DNA of 64,000 nucleotides, taken from Pseudomonas putida (GTDB lineage Bacteria > Pseudomonadota > Gammaproteobacteria > Pseudomonadales > Pseudomonadaceae). Positions within the stretch are counted from its first letter, which is position 1; every line of letters begins with the position of its first letter. A program made the position numbers and the translations under genes. Below are positions 10,161-19,499 of the stretch, in pieces. Under the pieces are notes generated by a model. It was not told the origin of the DNA. It ran no database searches and was given only the letters and a program-made list of their open reading frames with translations. The stretch is from positions 241,881 to 305,880 of the forward strand of contig NZ_BSKJ01000002.1 in NCBI RefSeq assembly GCF_030159595.1, in the 5' to 3' direction.

Positions 10161-10190
10161 GATAAAGCAAAGACGCGCCCACGGCGCGCC
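10161..10190 (-). terminator. Attenuator-like hairpin between hflX and hflK
   Basis: On the minus strand GGCGCGCC (10190-10183) pairs through an 8-bp stem with GGCGCGTC (10179-10172), one wobble pair, over a GTG loop. The stem is followed by TTTGCTTT. The interrupted T tract suggests partial read-through, which could set the hflKC:hflX ratio. Not tested. Confidence 0.5.
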
Positions 10191-10242
10191 GTCCAATGCT
10201 ACAGAATGCCTGTCACTGCTGCCCGGCGACCTCGACGAGCAT

Positions 10243-11544
10243 TTATTGCAAAGTGTGTTGCTCGACAAACACTTGCGGCTCCATGCCTTCGCGGCTGACC
10301 AGGCGATTCAATTCGACCATGGGCAGTCGCACGCTCAGCAGGCTGCGCCCTTCTTCATCATGCTCTTCACTCTGCACGGCACCCAAAGCGAAGAATTGCG
10401 CGCGCAAGCGGGCAAAACGCTGCTCCAGACACAGGGTACCGACAAACAGATCATCCCCCAGCAACTCGGCAATCGCCTGGCCAACCAGCTCCAGACCACG
10501 CCCATCGCGTGCCGATACCCAGACCCGTTCCGGCTTGCCATCGGCATTGCGCTGGATCTGCGGCTCGACATCTTCGAGCAGGTCGAGTTTGTTATACACC
10601 TCGAGGATCGGCAAGCCTTCAGCGCCAATCTCGCCCAACACGGCCAAGACCTGCTCGATCTGCTCCATGCGCTCTGGCTCATGGGCGTCGATCACATGCA
10701 GCAGCAGGTTGGAGTTGCTCGACTCTTCGAGCGTAGCCCGAAATGCCTCGACCAGCTTGTGCGGCAAGTGGCGAATGAAGCCCACGGTGTCGGCCAGCAC
10801 GATCGGCCCCAGGTCGTTGAGCTCGAGCCGGCGCAGGGTCGGGTCGAGTGTGGCGAACAGCTGGTCCGCGGCATACACCTCGGATTCGGTCAGGGCATTG
10901 AACAGCGTGGACTTGCCGGCGTTGGTGTAACCCACCAGCGACACCGACGGAATGTCCGCGCGTTTGCGCCCGCGACGCGCCTGCTCGCGCTGGCTGCGTA
11001 CCTTCTCCAGGCGCGACTTGATCTGGCGAATGCGTACCCGCAACAGACGGCGGTCGGTTTCCAGCTGGGTTTCACCCGGACCACGCAGGCCGATACCCCC
11101 TTTTTGTCGCTCAAGGTGAGTCCAGCCGCGTACCAGTCGCGTGCTCATGTGATCAAGCTGGGCCAGTTCGACCTGCAGCTTACCTTCATGGGTACGCGCC
11201 CGTTGGGCGAAGATATCGAGGATCAGCCCGGTACGGTCGAGCACACGGCACTCGAACACACGTTCGAGGTTGCGCTCCTGACTGGGCGTGAGGGTGTGAT
11301 TGAAAATCACCAGGTCTACCTGCTCGGCATGGACCAGGTCGTGCAATTCCTCGACCTTGCCACTGCCAATCAGGTATTTGGCGGAAGGCTGATGCCTTGA
11401 CACCGTGACCAACGAGACGATGTCGGCACCGGCCGACAATGCCAGTTCCTGAAACTCCTGCGGGTCTTCGCGCGCCTCAGGGTTCTGACCTTCCAAGTGA
11501 ACGAGCAATGCCCGCTCACCACCACCGTGGCGCTCAAAGAACAA
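10243..11544 (-). CDS. hflX: Ribosome-associated GTPase HflX
   Basis: 433-residue GTPase that splits stalled or stressed 70S ribosomes. It has the N-terminal HflX domain with GGIGLRGPGETQLE (about 149-162), a basic coiled helix, then the G domain: P-loop GYTNAGKST (205-213), DTVGF as G3, and YNKLDLL as G4. The start codon is TTG at 11544. The choice is supported by AGGAG exactly 6 nt upstream, and no ATG fits the family N terminus better. It follows hfq by 12 nt. Confidence 0.96.
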   Translation of the reverse strand: MFFERHGGGERALLVHLEGQNPEAREDPQEFQELALSAGADIVSLVTVSRHQPSAKYLIGSGKVEELHDLVHAEQVDLVIFNHTLTPSQERNLERVFECRVLDRTGLILDIFAQRARTHEGKLQVELAQLDHMSTRLVRGWTHLERQKGGIGLRGPGETQLETDRRLLRVRIRQIKSRLEKVRSQREQARRGRKRADIPSVSLVGYTNAGKSTLFNALTESEVYAADQLFATLDPTLRRLELNDLGPIVLADTVGFIRHLPHKLVEAFRATLEESSNSNLLLHVIDAHEPERMEQIEQVLAVLGEIGAEGLPILEVYNKLDLLEDVEPQIQRNADGKPERVWVSARDGRGLELVGQAIAELLGDDLFVGTLCLEQRFARLRAQFFALGAVQSEEHDEEGRSLLSVRLPMVELNRLVSREGMEPQVFVEQHTLQ

Positions 11545-11556
11545 TGCAGGCTCCTA

Positions 11557-11817
11557 TCAGGCGTTGCCTGGCTCGCTGTCGCCGTGTTCGGAATCGGACG
11601 GGCTTGGCAGGCGAACCGGACGGGCTGGCACGACGGTCGAAATGGCGTGCTTGTAGACCATCTGGCTGACGGTGTTCTTCAGCAGAACCACGAACTGGTC
11701 GAAGGATTCGATCGAGCCCTGCAGTTTGATGCCGTTGACCAGGTAGATGGATACCGGGACCTTTTCTTTTCTCAAGGTGTTCAAGTAAGGGTCTTGTAGC
11801 GAATGCCCTTTTGACAT
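11557..11817 (-). CDS. hfq: RNA chaperone Hfq
   Basis: 86-residue Sm-like protein that assembles into a hexameric ring and pairs small RNAs with mRNAs. The Sm1 motif with Gln8, Asp9 and Phe42 region and the Sm2 motif YKHAIST (Tyr55, Lys56, His57) are intact, so both RNA-binding faces should work. The C-terminal tail after residue 70 is short and Ser/Glu/Asp-rich, as in other pseudomonads. Start at 11817: AGGAG lies 8 nt upstream, and an ATG 9 nt earlier is less well placed. It sits between miaA and hflX as in most gammaproteobacteria. Confidence 0.98.
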   Translation of the reverse strand: MSKGHSLQDPYLNTLRKEKVPVSIYLVNGIKLQGSIESFDQFVVLLKNTVSQMVYKHAISTVVPARPVRLPSPSDSEHGDSEPGNA

Positions 11818-11840
11818 ATGCCGCACTCCTGTAAGGATAA

Positions 11841-11868
11841 ATAATAGAAAATCAATAAAATCGATAAA
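11841..11868 (-). promoter_or_regulatory. Candidate internal promoter for hfq
   Basis: In the AT-rich 94-bp gap between miaA and hfq, the minus strand reads TTTATC (11868-11863), 16 bp, then TATTAT (11846-11841). The low GC stands out from the flanking coding DNA. An internal hfq promoter in this position is known in relatives; the hexamers here are only fair matches to sigma-70. Confidence 0.4.
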
Positions 11869-11911
11869 TTAGGCCGCCCCTTCGCAAGAATAGACGGCAA
11901 TCAGCAGGGAC

Positions 11912-12883
11912 TCAGCTCAATATGGAGATGGCCCCAAGGTATTTCAAGGTGCGGGACAGATTGTCGCAGGCCATGCTGTCAAGCCAATGCACATCAGGCC
12001 AGCCACGCAACCAGGTGAACTGCCGCTTGGCCAGCTGCCGGGTCGCAATGATACCGCGTTCACGCATCTCATTCTCAGTCAGCTTGCCGTCCAGGTAATC
12101 CCAGACCTGCCGATACCCCACTGCCCGTATAGACGGCAGCCCGGCGTGCAAGTCACTTCTGGCTCGCAGCGATCGGACCTCGTCGACGAAGCCCTGTTCC
12201 AGCATCTGCGAAAATCGTAACGCAATTCGCTGATGCAAAATGTGACGATCTGTAGGAGCAATCGCCAAACTCGCGACAGTATAGGGCAAATGTCCGTCAG
12301 CGCCTGCGTCTGCGCCGCGACTTTCCGCGAATTGACGCTGGCGATGAGCCGTCATGCTCTCGCCGCTCACCCGGTAAACCTCCAGCGCGCGGATCAACCG
12401 CTGCGGGTCGTTGGGGTGGATGCGCGCCGCCGATTCCGGGTCGACCTCGGCCAACTGGCGGTGCAGTTCGGCCAGCCCCAGCGCCTCGGCCTGGGCTTCC
12501 AGGTCGGCACGCACGGCGGCATCAGCCGCCGGCATGTCGGCCAAGCCATCGATCAACGCCTTGTAATAGAGCATGGTGCCGCCCACCAGCAGCGGTATCT
12601 TGCCCCGCGCGGTGATGTCGGCCATGGCCTCCAGGGCATCGGCGCGAAACTGCGCGGCCGAATAGCTCTCGGCCGGGTCGCGGATGTCGATCAGCCGGTG
12701 CGGGTGGGCGGCGAGTATTTCTTTCGACGGCTTGGCCGAACCGATGTCCATGCCGCGATAGACCAGCGCGGAATCGACGCTGATCAGCTCGCAAGGCAGC
12801 ACGTTGGTCAGTTCGATGGCCAGGTCGGTCTTGCCGGCCGCCGTCGGGCCCATCAGGAATATTGCAGGGGGCTTGCCGCTCAT
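11912..12883 (-). CDS. miaA: tRNA dimethylallyltransferase
   Basis: 323-residue enzyme that adds a dimethylallyl group to N6 of A37 in tRNAs reading codons beginning with U, improving decoding. P-loop [11 protein letters not shown] (residues 12-22), the [16 protein letters not shown] substrate motif and a later GYRQ(V)W motif are all present. The ATG lies one base after the mutL stop (TGA-A-ATG). There is no strong Shine-Dalgarno, so translation is probably coupled to mutL. Confidence 0.97.
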   Translation of the reverse strand: MSGKPPAIFLMGPTAAGKTDLAIELTNVLPCELISVDSALVYRGMDIGSAKPSKEILAAHPHRLIDIRDPAESYSAAQFRADALEAMADITARGKIPLLVGGTMLYYKALIDGLADMPAADAAVRADLEAQAEALGLAELHRQLAEVDPESAARIHPNDPQRLIRALEVYRVSGESMTAHRQRQFAESRGADAGADGHLPYTVASLAIAPTDRHILHQRIALRFSQMLEQGFVDEVRSLRARSDLHAGLPSIRAVGYRQVWDYLDGKLTENEMRERGIIATRQLAKRQFTWLRGWPDVHWLDSMACDNLSRTLKYLGAISILS

Positions 12884-12884
12884 T

Positions 12885-14783
12885 TCATCGACCGCGCAGG
12901 AAGAGTTTGTCCAGATCGTCCAGGCCCATCTGGGTCCAGGTGGGACGGCCATGGTTGCACTGGCCACTGCGTTCGGTGTTTTCCATGTCACGCAGCAGGG
13001 CGTTCATCTCGGGAATGGCCAGACGCCGGTTGGCGCGCACGGCGCCGTGGCAGGCCATGGTGCCGAGCAGTTCGTTGAGATGCGCCTGGATACGGTCGCT
13101 GGTGCCGTATTCCATCAGGTCGGCGAGCACATCCTGCACCAGGCGATTGGCCTCGGCCTGCTTGAGCAAGGCCGGAATCTGGCGGATCGCCAGGGTCTCG
13201 GGACCTAGGCGCTGCAGCTCGAAGCCCAAGCGCTGGAACCACTGCGCATGCTCTTCCGCGCAGTCCGCTTCGCGCTGGCTCAGGGCCAGGGTTTCGGGCA
13301 CCAGCAGCGGTTGGCCGCTAAGGCCTTCACTGGCCATGGCAACCTTGAGGCGCTCGTACATGATGCGCTCGTGGGCGGCGTGCATGTCCACCAGCACCAG
13401 GCCAATGGCATTCTCGGCCAGGATGTAGATACCCTTGAGTTGCGCCAACGCGTAACCCAGCGGGGGAATGTCACCCTGGCTTTCGGGCAGCGTCGTCACC
13501 GCCGCCGCACCGTCTTCCAGCGGCTTGTAGAACTCGCGATACACCGCCTGCGCCTCGGCGGCCGGCAGCGGCTGCGAAGGGCGCGGGGTGTATTGATACT
13601 GATAACCGGCGCCACTGCCACCATTGGAGATTGCATGCTGCGGCGCCTGGGGCCGCTCAAGCACTGGCGAGGCCAGGCGCATTTCGCCCTGCGGGCCGAA
13701 CTCACCTGCCTGCTGGCCGGTGGGCCGGATTATCTCAGGTACGGCGGCAGGCGCGGCCAACTGGTCTTCCGGACGCACATCGGCCAGCGCACGGTGCAGG
13801 GTGCCATAGAGGAAGTCGTGCACCGAGCGCCCTTCGCGAAAGCGCACTTCGTGCTTGGTCGGGTGGACGTTGACATCGACGCCGTTGGGCTCCAGCTCCA
13901 GGAACAGCACAAAGGTCGGGTGCCGTCCATTGAACAGCACATCACGGTAAGCCTGGCGCACAGCGTGAGCGACCAGCTTGTCGCGCACCGCACGGCCATT
14001 GACGAAGAAATACTGCAGGTCTGCCTGGCTACGCGAGAAGGTCGGCAGGCCAACCCACCCCCACAGGCGCAAGCCGTTGCGTTCGACGTCGATCGGCAGC
14101 GCCTGCTCCATGAAGCCTGGGCCGCAGATGGCGCCTACCCGTCGCGCCCGGGCGGTCTCGTCGTGGGCCTCGTGCAGGCTGAGGATGCTCTTGCCGTTGT
14201 GGCGCAAGTGGAAACCGACATCGAAACGCGCCAGCGCCAGCCGGCGGATCACTTCCTGCAGGTGATCGAACTCGGTTTTCTCGGCCTTGAGGAACTTGCG
14301 CCGCGCCGGAGTATTGAAGAACAGGTCGCGCACTTCCACCGAGGTGCCCACTGGGTGCGCCGCCGGCTGCACCCGCGGGAGCATGTCACGGCCTTCGGTT
14401 TCTACTTGCCAAGCCTCAGTGGCACTGGCGGTACGCGAGGTGAGGGTCAGGCGCGCCACCGAACTGATCGAGGCCAGGGCCTCGCCACGGAAGCCCAGGC
14501 TCAATACGCCTTCGAGGTCTTCCAGCTCGCGGATTTTGCTGGTGGCGTGACGGGCCAGCGCCAGCGGCAGGTCGTCGGCGGAAATACCGCTGCCATCGTC
14601 CCGCACTTTCAGCAGCTTGACGCCGCCCTGCTCCACGTCTACGTCAATGCGCCGGGCACCGGAGTCCAGGCTGTTTTCCAGCAACTCCTTGGCGACAGAG
14701 GCCGGCCGCTCGACAACCTCGCCAGCGGCGATCTGGTTGGCCAGCCGCGGGCTGAGCAGCTGGATGCGCGAACCACCACTCAT
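12885..14783 (-). CDS. mutL: DNA mismatch repair protein MutL
   Basis: 632-residue mismatch-repair ATPase. The N-terminal GHKL fold shows [11 protein letters not shown] (about 33-43), DDGSGI and [11 protein letters not shown] variable proline/glutamine-rich linker leads to the C-terminal dimerisation domain. That domain contains [12 protein letters not shown] near residue 463, matching the metal-binding endonuclease motif DQHA(x)2E(x)4E of MutL proteins in bacteria without MutH; the Gln is Met here. It is therefore probably the strand-nicking enzyme itself. The start overlaps the amiB stop by 4 nt (ATGA). Confidence 0.97.
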   Translation of the reverse strand: MSGGSRIQLLSPRLANQIAAGEVVERPASVAKELLENSLDSGARRIDVDVEQGGVKLLKVRDDGSGISADDLPLALARHATSKIRELEDLEGVLSLGFRGEALASISSVARLTLTSRTASATEAWQVETEGRDMLPRVQPAAHPVGTSVEVRDLFFNTPARRKFLKAEKTEFDHLQEVIRRLALARFDVGFHLRHNGKSILSLHEAHDETARARRVGAICGPGFMEQALPIDVERNGLRLWGWVGLPTFSRSQADLQYFFVNGRAVRDKLVAHAVRQAYRDVLFNGRHPTFVLFLELEPNGVDVNVHPTKHEVRFREGRSVHDFLYGTLHRALADVRPEDQLAAPAAVPEIIRPTGQQAGEFGPQGEMRLASPVLERPQAPQHAISNGGSGAGYQYQYTPRPSQPLPAAEAQAVYREFYKPLEDGAAAVTTLPESQGDIPPLGYALAQLKGIYILAENAIGLVLVDMHAAHERIMYERLKVAMASEGLSGQPLLVPETLALSQREADCAEEHAQWFQRLGFELQRLGPETLAIRQIPALLKQAEANRLVQDVLADLMEYGTSDRIQAHLNELLGTMACHGAVRANRRLAIPEMNALLRDMENTERSGQCNHGRPTWTQMGLDDLDKLFLRGR

Positions 14784-16210
14784 TGCGCGGCCAATGTGGT
14801 AGCAGGAACGTCGAGGCGCTGGCCAACCTTCAGCTCATCAGTCTTGAGGCTGTTGGTGCTGCGCAGGCTGGCCACGCTGACCTGGTAGCGCACGGCGAGC
14901 ATCGCCAGGGTTTCGCCAGGGCGTACCGTGTGCTCACGCGGGCCAGCGGCAATCTTGCCGGTGTCACGCAGCCAGGCGATATAGGTCCCCGGCGGCGGGT
15001 TTTGCTGGAAGTACTGACGCACACCGGTATGAATCGAACGGGCCAAGGCCTGTTGATGGCTGGCGGTGGCCAGCTTGGCTGCTTCGTTGTTGTTCGAGAT
15101 GAACCCGGTTTCAACGAGAATCGACGGGATATCCGGCGACTTCAGCACCATGAAGCCGGCCTGCTCCACACGCTGCTTGTGCAGCGAGGTGACACGGCCC
15201 ATGTTGCCCAGCACTTTCTGCCCCACGTTGAGGCTGGAGCTGAGGGTGGCAGTCATCGACAGGTCCAGCAGCACGCCAGCCAGCATGCGGTCCTTGTCGT
15301 CGAGGCTGACGTTGCCGGCACCGCCGATCAGGTCGGAACGGTTTTCCGTGTCGGCCAGCCAGCGCGCGGTCTCGGAGGTGGCGCCGCGATCGGACAGGGC
15401 GAACACCGAGGCACCAAAGGCAGCCCGCGACGGCGCAGCGTCGGCGTGGATCGAGATGAACAGGTCGGCGCCCTTCTTGCGGGCGATTTCCGTGCGTTTG
15501 CGCAGCGGAATGAAGTAGTCGCCCGTGCGGGTCAGCTCAGCACGGAAGCCTCTTTCGCTGTTGATCTGGCGCTGCAGCTCTTTGGCAATCTGCAACACGA
15601 TGTCTTTTTCATGTTGGCCGCGCGAACCGGACGCACCCGGGTCTTCGCCACCGTGGCCGGCGTCGATGGCAACCACGATTTCACGCTTGCCGCTAGGCAC
15701 CGGCGGCAACTTGATCGCGGGCTGGGCCGGGCTTACCGGCACCGCAGGCGTGGTCGCGGGCGTCTGCACCGGAGCCGGGGCTGGAGGTGGCGTACTGGCC
15801 GCAATGGCGTCAGCTTCCTGGTCATACAGGTCGACCACCAGGCGGTTGCCGTACTGGGCATTGGGCGCCAGGGTGAAGCTTTTCGGGGTGACCGACTTTT
15901 TCAGGTCGACCACCACGCGCAGGTCGGTCGGGGTACGCTGAGCCGAACGCACGCTGCTGATCGGCGTGTTGGAGGTGGCCACGTTCAACGGCGCAGCCAA
16001 GGTTGCGCCATTGATGTCGATAACCAGGCGGTCCGGCGCGCTCAGGGTGAAGACGCTGTGCTGCACGGGGCCAGACAGGTCGAAGACCAGCCGCGTGTTG
16101 TCTGGCGCGCGCCACAGGCGCACGCTCTTGACTTGAGTGACGGCCAGAGCGTCAACGGTCACCGTTGTCAGCAGCAGCCCAACGATGGCGACCAGTGCGC
16201 GTATGCGCAT
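14780..16210 (-). CDS. amiB: N-acetylmuramoyl-L-alanine amidase with AMIN and LysM domains
   Basis: 476-residue periplasmic hydrolase that cuts the amide bond between MurNAc and the peptide stem to separate daughter cells. It has a signal peptide (residues 1-24), an AMIN targeting domain (about 28-130), a Pro/Ala linker (about 140-175), the zinc-dependent Amidase_3 domain with [12 protein letters not shown], the E of QHEKD and SIHADA supplying ligands, and a C-terminal LysM repeat (about 425-470) starting [13 protein letters not shown] that binds peptidoglycan. A LysM tail distinguishes it from E. coli AmiB, and it could equally be called AmiC-like. It is 11 nt after tsaE and overlaps mutL by 4 nt. 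Confidence 0.95.
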   Translation of the reverse strand: MRIRALVAIVGLLLTTVTVDALAVTQVKSVRLWRAPDNTRLVFDLSGPVQHSVFTLSAPDRLVIDINGATLAAPLNVATSNTPISSVRSAQRTPTDLRVVVDLKKSVTPKSFTLAPNAQYGNRLVVDLYDQEADAIAASTPPPAPAPVQTPATTPAVPVSPAQPAIKLPPVPSGKREIVVAIDAGHGGEDPGASGSRGQHEKDIVLQIAKELQRQINSERGFRAELTRTGDYFIPLRKRTEIARKKGADLFISIHADAAPSRAAFGASVFALSDRGATSETARWLADTENRSDLIGGAGNVSLDDKDRMLAGVLLDLSMTATLSSSLNVGQKVLGNMGRVTSLHKQRVEQAGFMVLKSPDIPSILVETGFISNNNEAAKLATASHQQALARSIHTGVRQYFQQNPPPGTYIAWLRDTGKIAAGPREHTVRPGETLAMLAVRYQVSVASLRSTNSLKTDELKVGQRLDVPATTLAAQ

Positions 16211-16221
16211 ACCTACCCCAC

Positions 16222-16695
16222 TTACTGTTTATAGTGTTTGGCCAGTGCCACGCACCAGGCCTCGCCGCGAGCCCCCTGCGGCGAAAGGATCAGCGAGCGT
16301 CCGCCCGCTTGGGGGCTTATGGTAATGGTCAGGTCGGGCTTTGGCAAAACGCCCGCACCCTTTTGTGGCCACTCGAACAGGCACAGCGGGTCGCCCTCGA
16401 AATAGTCACGAATACCCATGAACTCCAGCTCCTCCGGATCGACCAGGCGATACAGGTCGAAGTGGAATGCTCGGACCTCACCGATTTCGTAGGGTTCGAC
16501 CACGGTGAAGGTCGGGCTTTTCACTGCACCCGTATGGCCCAAGCCGCGGATCAGCCCACGCGAAAGCGTAGTCTTGCCAGCGCCCAGGTCGCCTTCAAGA
16601 AAGATCACGCCGCGACCGCCGGTCACCTCGGCCATTTTTGCACCGAAGTCGACCGTAGCCGCTTCATCGGCCAGAAACAGATTTAAGCCAGACAC
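16222..16695 (-). CDS. tsaE: tRNA threonylcarbamoyladenosine biosynthesis ATPase TsaE
   Basis: 157-residue P-loop ATPase that works with TsaB and TsaD to place t6A at A37 of ANN-decoding tRNAs. Walker A is GDLGAGKTT (residues 35-43). The family pattern KSPTFTVVEPY and the aromatic/acidic HFDLYRL segment follow. Length is normal. The gene starts inside nnrD (13-nt overlap) and precedes amiB by 11 nt, the order seen in E. coli. Confidence 0.96.
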   Translation of the reverse strand: MSGLNLFLADEAATVDFGAKMAEVTGGRGVIFLEGDLGAGKTTLSRGLIRGLGHTGAVKSPTFTVVEPYEIGEVRAFHFDLYRLVDPEELEFMGIRDYFEGDPLCLFEWPQKGAGVLPKPDLTITISPQAGGRSLILSPQGARGEAWCVALAKHYKQ

Positions 16696-17543
16696 GCAGA
16701 ATGCTCCTCCAACAACTCACGAATGACCGGCGCCAGATCACTGGCCGCCAGGCCTCTACCTTTCACACCCAGCCGCTCGCCCGCACAGGCGTGCAACCAC
16801 ACCCCCAGGCCGGCGGCCTGCCAGGCATCCAGCCCCTGGGCCAGCAGTGCTGCCAGCACACCCGTCAGCACATCGCCGAAACCTGCACCGGCCATCGCCG
16901 GATGGCCCCGCTCGCACAGCATCACTTGCCCGGCCGGATCGGCCACCAGCGTTCCGGCCCCTTTCAGCACGCAGACGCTGTTATACCGACGTGCCAGCTT
17001 GCGCGCAGCACCCGGACGATCGGCCTGCACCGCCTCGGTGGAAATGCCCAGCAACCGCGCCGCCTCCCCCGGGTGCGGGGTAAGGATGCTGCCACTGGGC
17101 AGGGCCAACGGGGTACGCGCCAGCAAATTCAGGGCATCGGCGTCCCACACCTGCGGTCGCTCGGCATTGGCCACTGCCGACAGCAGGCTACGGCCCCACG
17201 CCGCCTGCCCCAACCCCGGGCCAACCACCAGCACCGCGGCACGCTCCAGCACACCCATCAGCTGATTGGCCGAATGGGCGCCCAGGCACATCACCTCGGG
17301 CAACCGCGCCAGGCTGGCCGGGACGTGCTCTGGCCGGGTTGCCACGCTGACCAGCCCGGCGCCGCAACGCAGCGCGGCTTCGGCGCTAAGCAGCACAGCA
17401 CCGCCGGTGCCAAGGTCGCCCCCCACTACCAGCACATGGCCAAAGTCGCCCTTATGGGCATGCGCATGCCGGGCCGGCAGGTGCGCGACGGTCACGCTGC
17501 TGAGCAGTTGCGGGGCATTGCCGGGGTGTTTGGTCTGCGGCAT
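16683..17543 (-). CDS. nnrD: ADP-dependent NAD(P)H-hydrate dehydratase (stand-alone NnrD)
   Basis: 286-residue ribokinase-fold enzyme that dehydrates damaged NAD(P)H hydrates back to NAD(P)H. Seen are GDFGHVLVVGGDLGTGGA near the N terminus, the WDADALNLL and LTPHPGEAARLL substrate motifs, and GFGDVLTGVLAALLAQG with the catalytic Asp of the family's GxGD loop. In E. coli this activity is fused to the NnrE epimerase (Nnr/YjeF); here the N-terminal epimerase domain is absent, and only 65 bp separate the gene from divergent queG, so there is no room for it. The ATG at 17543 is preferred because a perfect TATAAT lies just upstream, between it and the alternative start at 17606. Confidence 0.92.
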   Translation of the reverse strand: MPQTKHPGNAPQLLSSVTVAHLPARHAHAHKGDFGHVLVVGGDLGTGGAVLLSAEAALRCGAGLVSVATRPEHVPASLARLPEVMCLGAHSANQLMGVLERAAVLVVGPGLGQAAWGRSLLSAVANAERPQVWDADALNLLARTPLALPSGSILTPHPGEAARLLGISTEAVQADRPGAARKLARRYNSVCVLKGAGTLVADPAGQVMLCERGHPAMAGAGFGDVLTGVLAALLAQGLDAWQAAGLGVWLHACAGERLGVKGRGLAASDLAPVIRELLEEHSACLA

Positions 17544-17571
17544 GGGGTCAAAGGCTCCAATGTCTGGCAGA

Positions 17572-17577
17572 ATTATA
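17572..17577 (-). promoter_or_regulatory. -10 box of the nnrD-led super-operon
   Basis: Minus-strand TATAAT (17577-17572) in the 65-bp divergent nnrD/queG gap. Transcription would begin near 17565, giving an nnrD leader of about 22 nt. The -35 region is weak. This is the most likely promoter for nnrD-tsaE-amiB-mutL-miaA. Confidence 0.55.
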
Positions 17578-17608
17578 CGCACCTGAACCCGTATTGCCTT
17601 GCCCATCC

Positions 17609-18673
17609 ATGTCCGTCTGTACGCCTGACCTCGCCCAACTGGCCCAATCCATCAAGATTTGGGGCCAAGAACTCGGTTTTGCCCACGTTGGCATCGCCGG
17701 GGTAGACCTTGGCGAACACGAACACCACCTGCAGCGCTGGCTCGATGCTGGCTACCAGGGCGAGATGGAATACCTGGGCGCGCATGGCAGCAAGCGCTCG
17801 CACCCCGATCAACTGATCCCCGGCACGGTGCGCGTTGTATCGCTGCGCATGGACTACCTGTCAGGCGACACGCAGATGGCACAACGCCTCGCACAGCCGG
17901 AAAAAGCCTACATCTCGCGCTATGCGCTGGGCCGCGACTACCACAAGCTGGTGCGCAAGCGCGTGCAGTTCCTGGCCGACCGCATCCAGGAGGCTATCGG
18001 CCCGTTCGGTTACCGCGCCTTCGTCGACAGCGCCCCGGTGCTGGAAAAGGCCCTGGCCGAACAGGCCGGTCTGGGCTGGATCGGCAAGAACACCCTGCTG
18101 CTCAACCGCAAGGCGGGCAGCTACTTCTTCCTCGCCGAGCTGTTTGTCGACCTGCCATTACCGGTGGACGAAGCCACTACCAGCGAGCATTGCGGCCGCT
18201 GCCAGGCCTGCCTGGACATTTGCCCGACCCAGGCATTCGTCGGGCCCTATGTGCTGGATGCGCGGCGCTGCATTTCTTACCTGACCATCGAGCTGAGGGG
18301 CGCGATCCCTGTCGAGCTGCGCGCGAAGATGGGCAACCGGGTGTTCGGTTGCGACGATTGCCAGATCGTCTGCCCGTGGAACCGCTTTGCCAAGCACAGC
18401 CAGGAGCAGGATTTCCAGCCACGGCATGGGCTGGAAAATGCCGAGCTGGCGGAAATGTTCCTGTGGGATGAGAGAACTTTCCTGCGCAAGACCGAGGGTG
18501 GGCCGCTGCGGCGGGCGGGGTATGAGCGGTTCTTGCGCAACCTGGCGGTGGGGTTGGGCAATGCGCCCTCCACCATTCCGGTGATCGAGGCACTGAAGGT
18601 CCGGCGCGAGGACACGTCGGAGCTGGTGCGCGAGCATGTGGAGTGGGCGCTGGCCCAGCACAGCATTCAGTAA
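17609..18673 (+). CDS. queG: Epoxyqueuosine reductase
   Basis: 354-residue cobalamin- and iron-sulfur-dependent enzyme that reduces epoxyqueuosine to queuosine in tRNA, the last step of Q biosynthesis. Two [4Fe-4S] cluster motifs are visible: CGRCQACLDICPTQA (about residue 196) and, further on, CDDCQIVCPWN, where one cysteine of each set crosses to the other cluster as in ferredoxin folds. The AEQAGLGWIGKNTLLLN active-site region is intact. Start at ATG 17609; a TTG 15 nt earlier is in frame but overlaps the promoter region. It is divergent from nnrD, as in E. coli. Confidence 0.96.
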   Translation: MSVCTPDLAQLAQSIKIWGQELGFAHVGIAGVDLGEHEHHLQRWLDAGYQGEMEYLGAHGSKRSHPDQLIPGTVRVVSLRMDYLSGDTQMAQRLAQPEKAYISRYALGRDYHKLVRKRVQFLADRIQEAIGPFGYRAFVDSAPVLEKALAEQAGLGWIGKNTLLLNRKAGSYFFLAELFVDLPLPVDEATTSEHCGRCQACLDICPTQAFVGPYVLDARRCISYLTIELRGAIPVELRAKMGNRVFGCDDCQIVCPWNRFAKHSQEQDFQPRHGLENAELAEMFLWDERTFLRKTEGGPLRRAGYERFLRNLAVGLGNAPSTIPVIEALKVRREDTSELVREHVEWALAQHSIQ

Positions 18674-18685
18674 CCACATGCCCCC

Positions 18686-18770
18686 TGTGGGAGCGGGTTC
18701 ACCCGCGAACACCGGCGGAGCCGGTGCCATACACCGCGTTGCATTCTTCGCGGGTAAACCCGCTCCCACA
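18686..18770. repeat. Inverted REP pair
   Basis: TGTGGGAGCGGGTTCACCCGCGAA (18686-18709; 24 nt, shown here by its ends TGTGGGAGCGGG and CACCCGCGAA) faces its near-perfect inverse at 18747-18770, with one mismatch (TTCACC versus TTTACC). The 37-bp centre contains the small hairpin ACCGG/CCGGT. It lies between the convergent queG and TRIC-like genes. Confidence 0.85.
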
Positions 18771-18796
18771 AAGACTGCATCAGCCTGAAATATCGC

Positions 18797-19408
18797 CTAT
18801 TGCTGGTCGTTATAGTGGAACTTGGGCATTTCCCAATGGAAGCGAATAGCCAGCAACCGCACCAGGAACCCGCCAAACAAGGTCAGCAGCATCGCCTGCT
18901 CTGCCGGCACCTTGAAATACACGCAACCCAGGTAGAACCACGCCGCCGCAAACGACACACTGGCGTATAGCTCGCGACGGAACACCAGCGGAATGTCGTT
19001 ACAGAAGATATCCCGCAAGATCCCGCCAAACACCCCTGTGATCACCCCGCTGATCGACGCCACCAGCATGCCCTGGCCCATCTCAAGCGCAGTCATGCAA
19101 CCAATCAGAGTGAAGGCCACCAGCCCCAGGGCATCGAGCACCAGAAACAGCGAGCGCAGGCGGCGCATCATCGGCGCAATGAAAATGGTCAGCAGCGCAG
19201 CAAAGCTGGTGAGCACCAGATACTCCGGGTGCTTCACCCAGGTCAGCGGGTAGTGCCCGAGCAGCACATCACGCACCGAGCCGCCCCCCAGGGCAGTGAC
19301 GCAAGCGATCAGCACCACGCCGAACCAATCCATGCCGCGGCGGCCGGCAGACAGTGCGCCAGTCATGGCTTCGGCGGTAATTGCGATGAGGTAGAGCATC
19401 AACAACAT
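18797..19408 (-). CDS. TRIC/UPF0126 family membrane protein (YicG-like)
   Basis: 203-residue inner-membrane protein made of two homologous UPF0126 halves of about three helices each. The repeats are marked by ALGGGSVRDVLLGHYPL (about 40-56) and the matching GVFGGILRDIFCNDIPLVF (about 125-143). Families with this glycine-rich GGxxRD repeat include prokaryotic TRIC cation channels, so K+ or other cation conduction is possible; YicG has no settled role. The start at 19408 begins directly on the first helix, and upstream in-frame sequence is Arg/Cys-rich and unlikely coding. It lies after orn on the same strand across a hairpin. Confidence 0.85.
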   Translation of the reverse strand: MLLMLYLIAITAEAMTGALSAGRRGMDWFGVVLIACVTALGGGSVRDVLLGHYPLTWVKHPEYLVLTSFAALLTIFIAPMMRRLRSLFLVLDALGLVAFTLIGCMTALEMGQGMLVASISGVITGVFGGILRDIFCNDIPLVFRRELYASVSFAAAWFYLGCVYFKVPAEQAMLLTLFGGFLVRLLAIRFHWEMPKFHYNDQQ

Positions 19409-19461
19409 GGTGCGGGTCCGTGCGAGAAAGGCGCGCAGTCTAACCAGTTGCCCGAAGCACC

Positions 19462-19490
19462 AAAAGGGGGCGCAGATACAATATCTGCGC
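19462..19490 (-). terminator. Probable terminator after orn
   Basis: GCGCAGATA (19470-19478) and TATCTGCGC (19482-19490) form a perfect 9-bp stem with a 3-nt loop, 10 nt after the orn stop. On the minus strand it is followed by CCCCTTTTGG, a weak T tract, so read-through into the TRIC-like gene is possible. Confidence 0.55.
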
Positions 19491-19499
19491 GCTTTCGGC

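Noticed and set aside
8998..11400. An 800-codon open frame on the plus strand opposite hflK and hflX
   Set aside because: It is the antisense shadow of two strongly conserved genes. High GC removes stops from the complementary frames; the translation is Gln/His/Leu-rich low quality and crosses gene boundaries without a Shine-Dalgarno.
13248..14888. A 546-codon plus-strand frame opposite mutL
   Set aside because: Antisense shadow of the MutL N-terminal half, with no family motif and no start signals.
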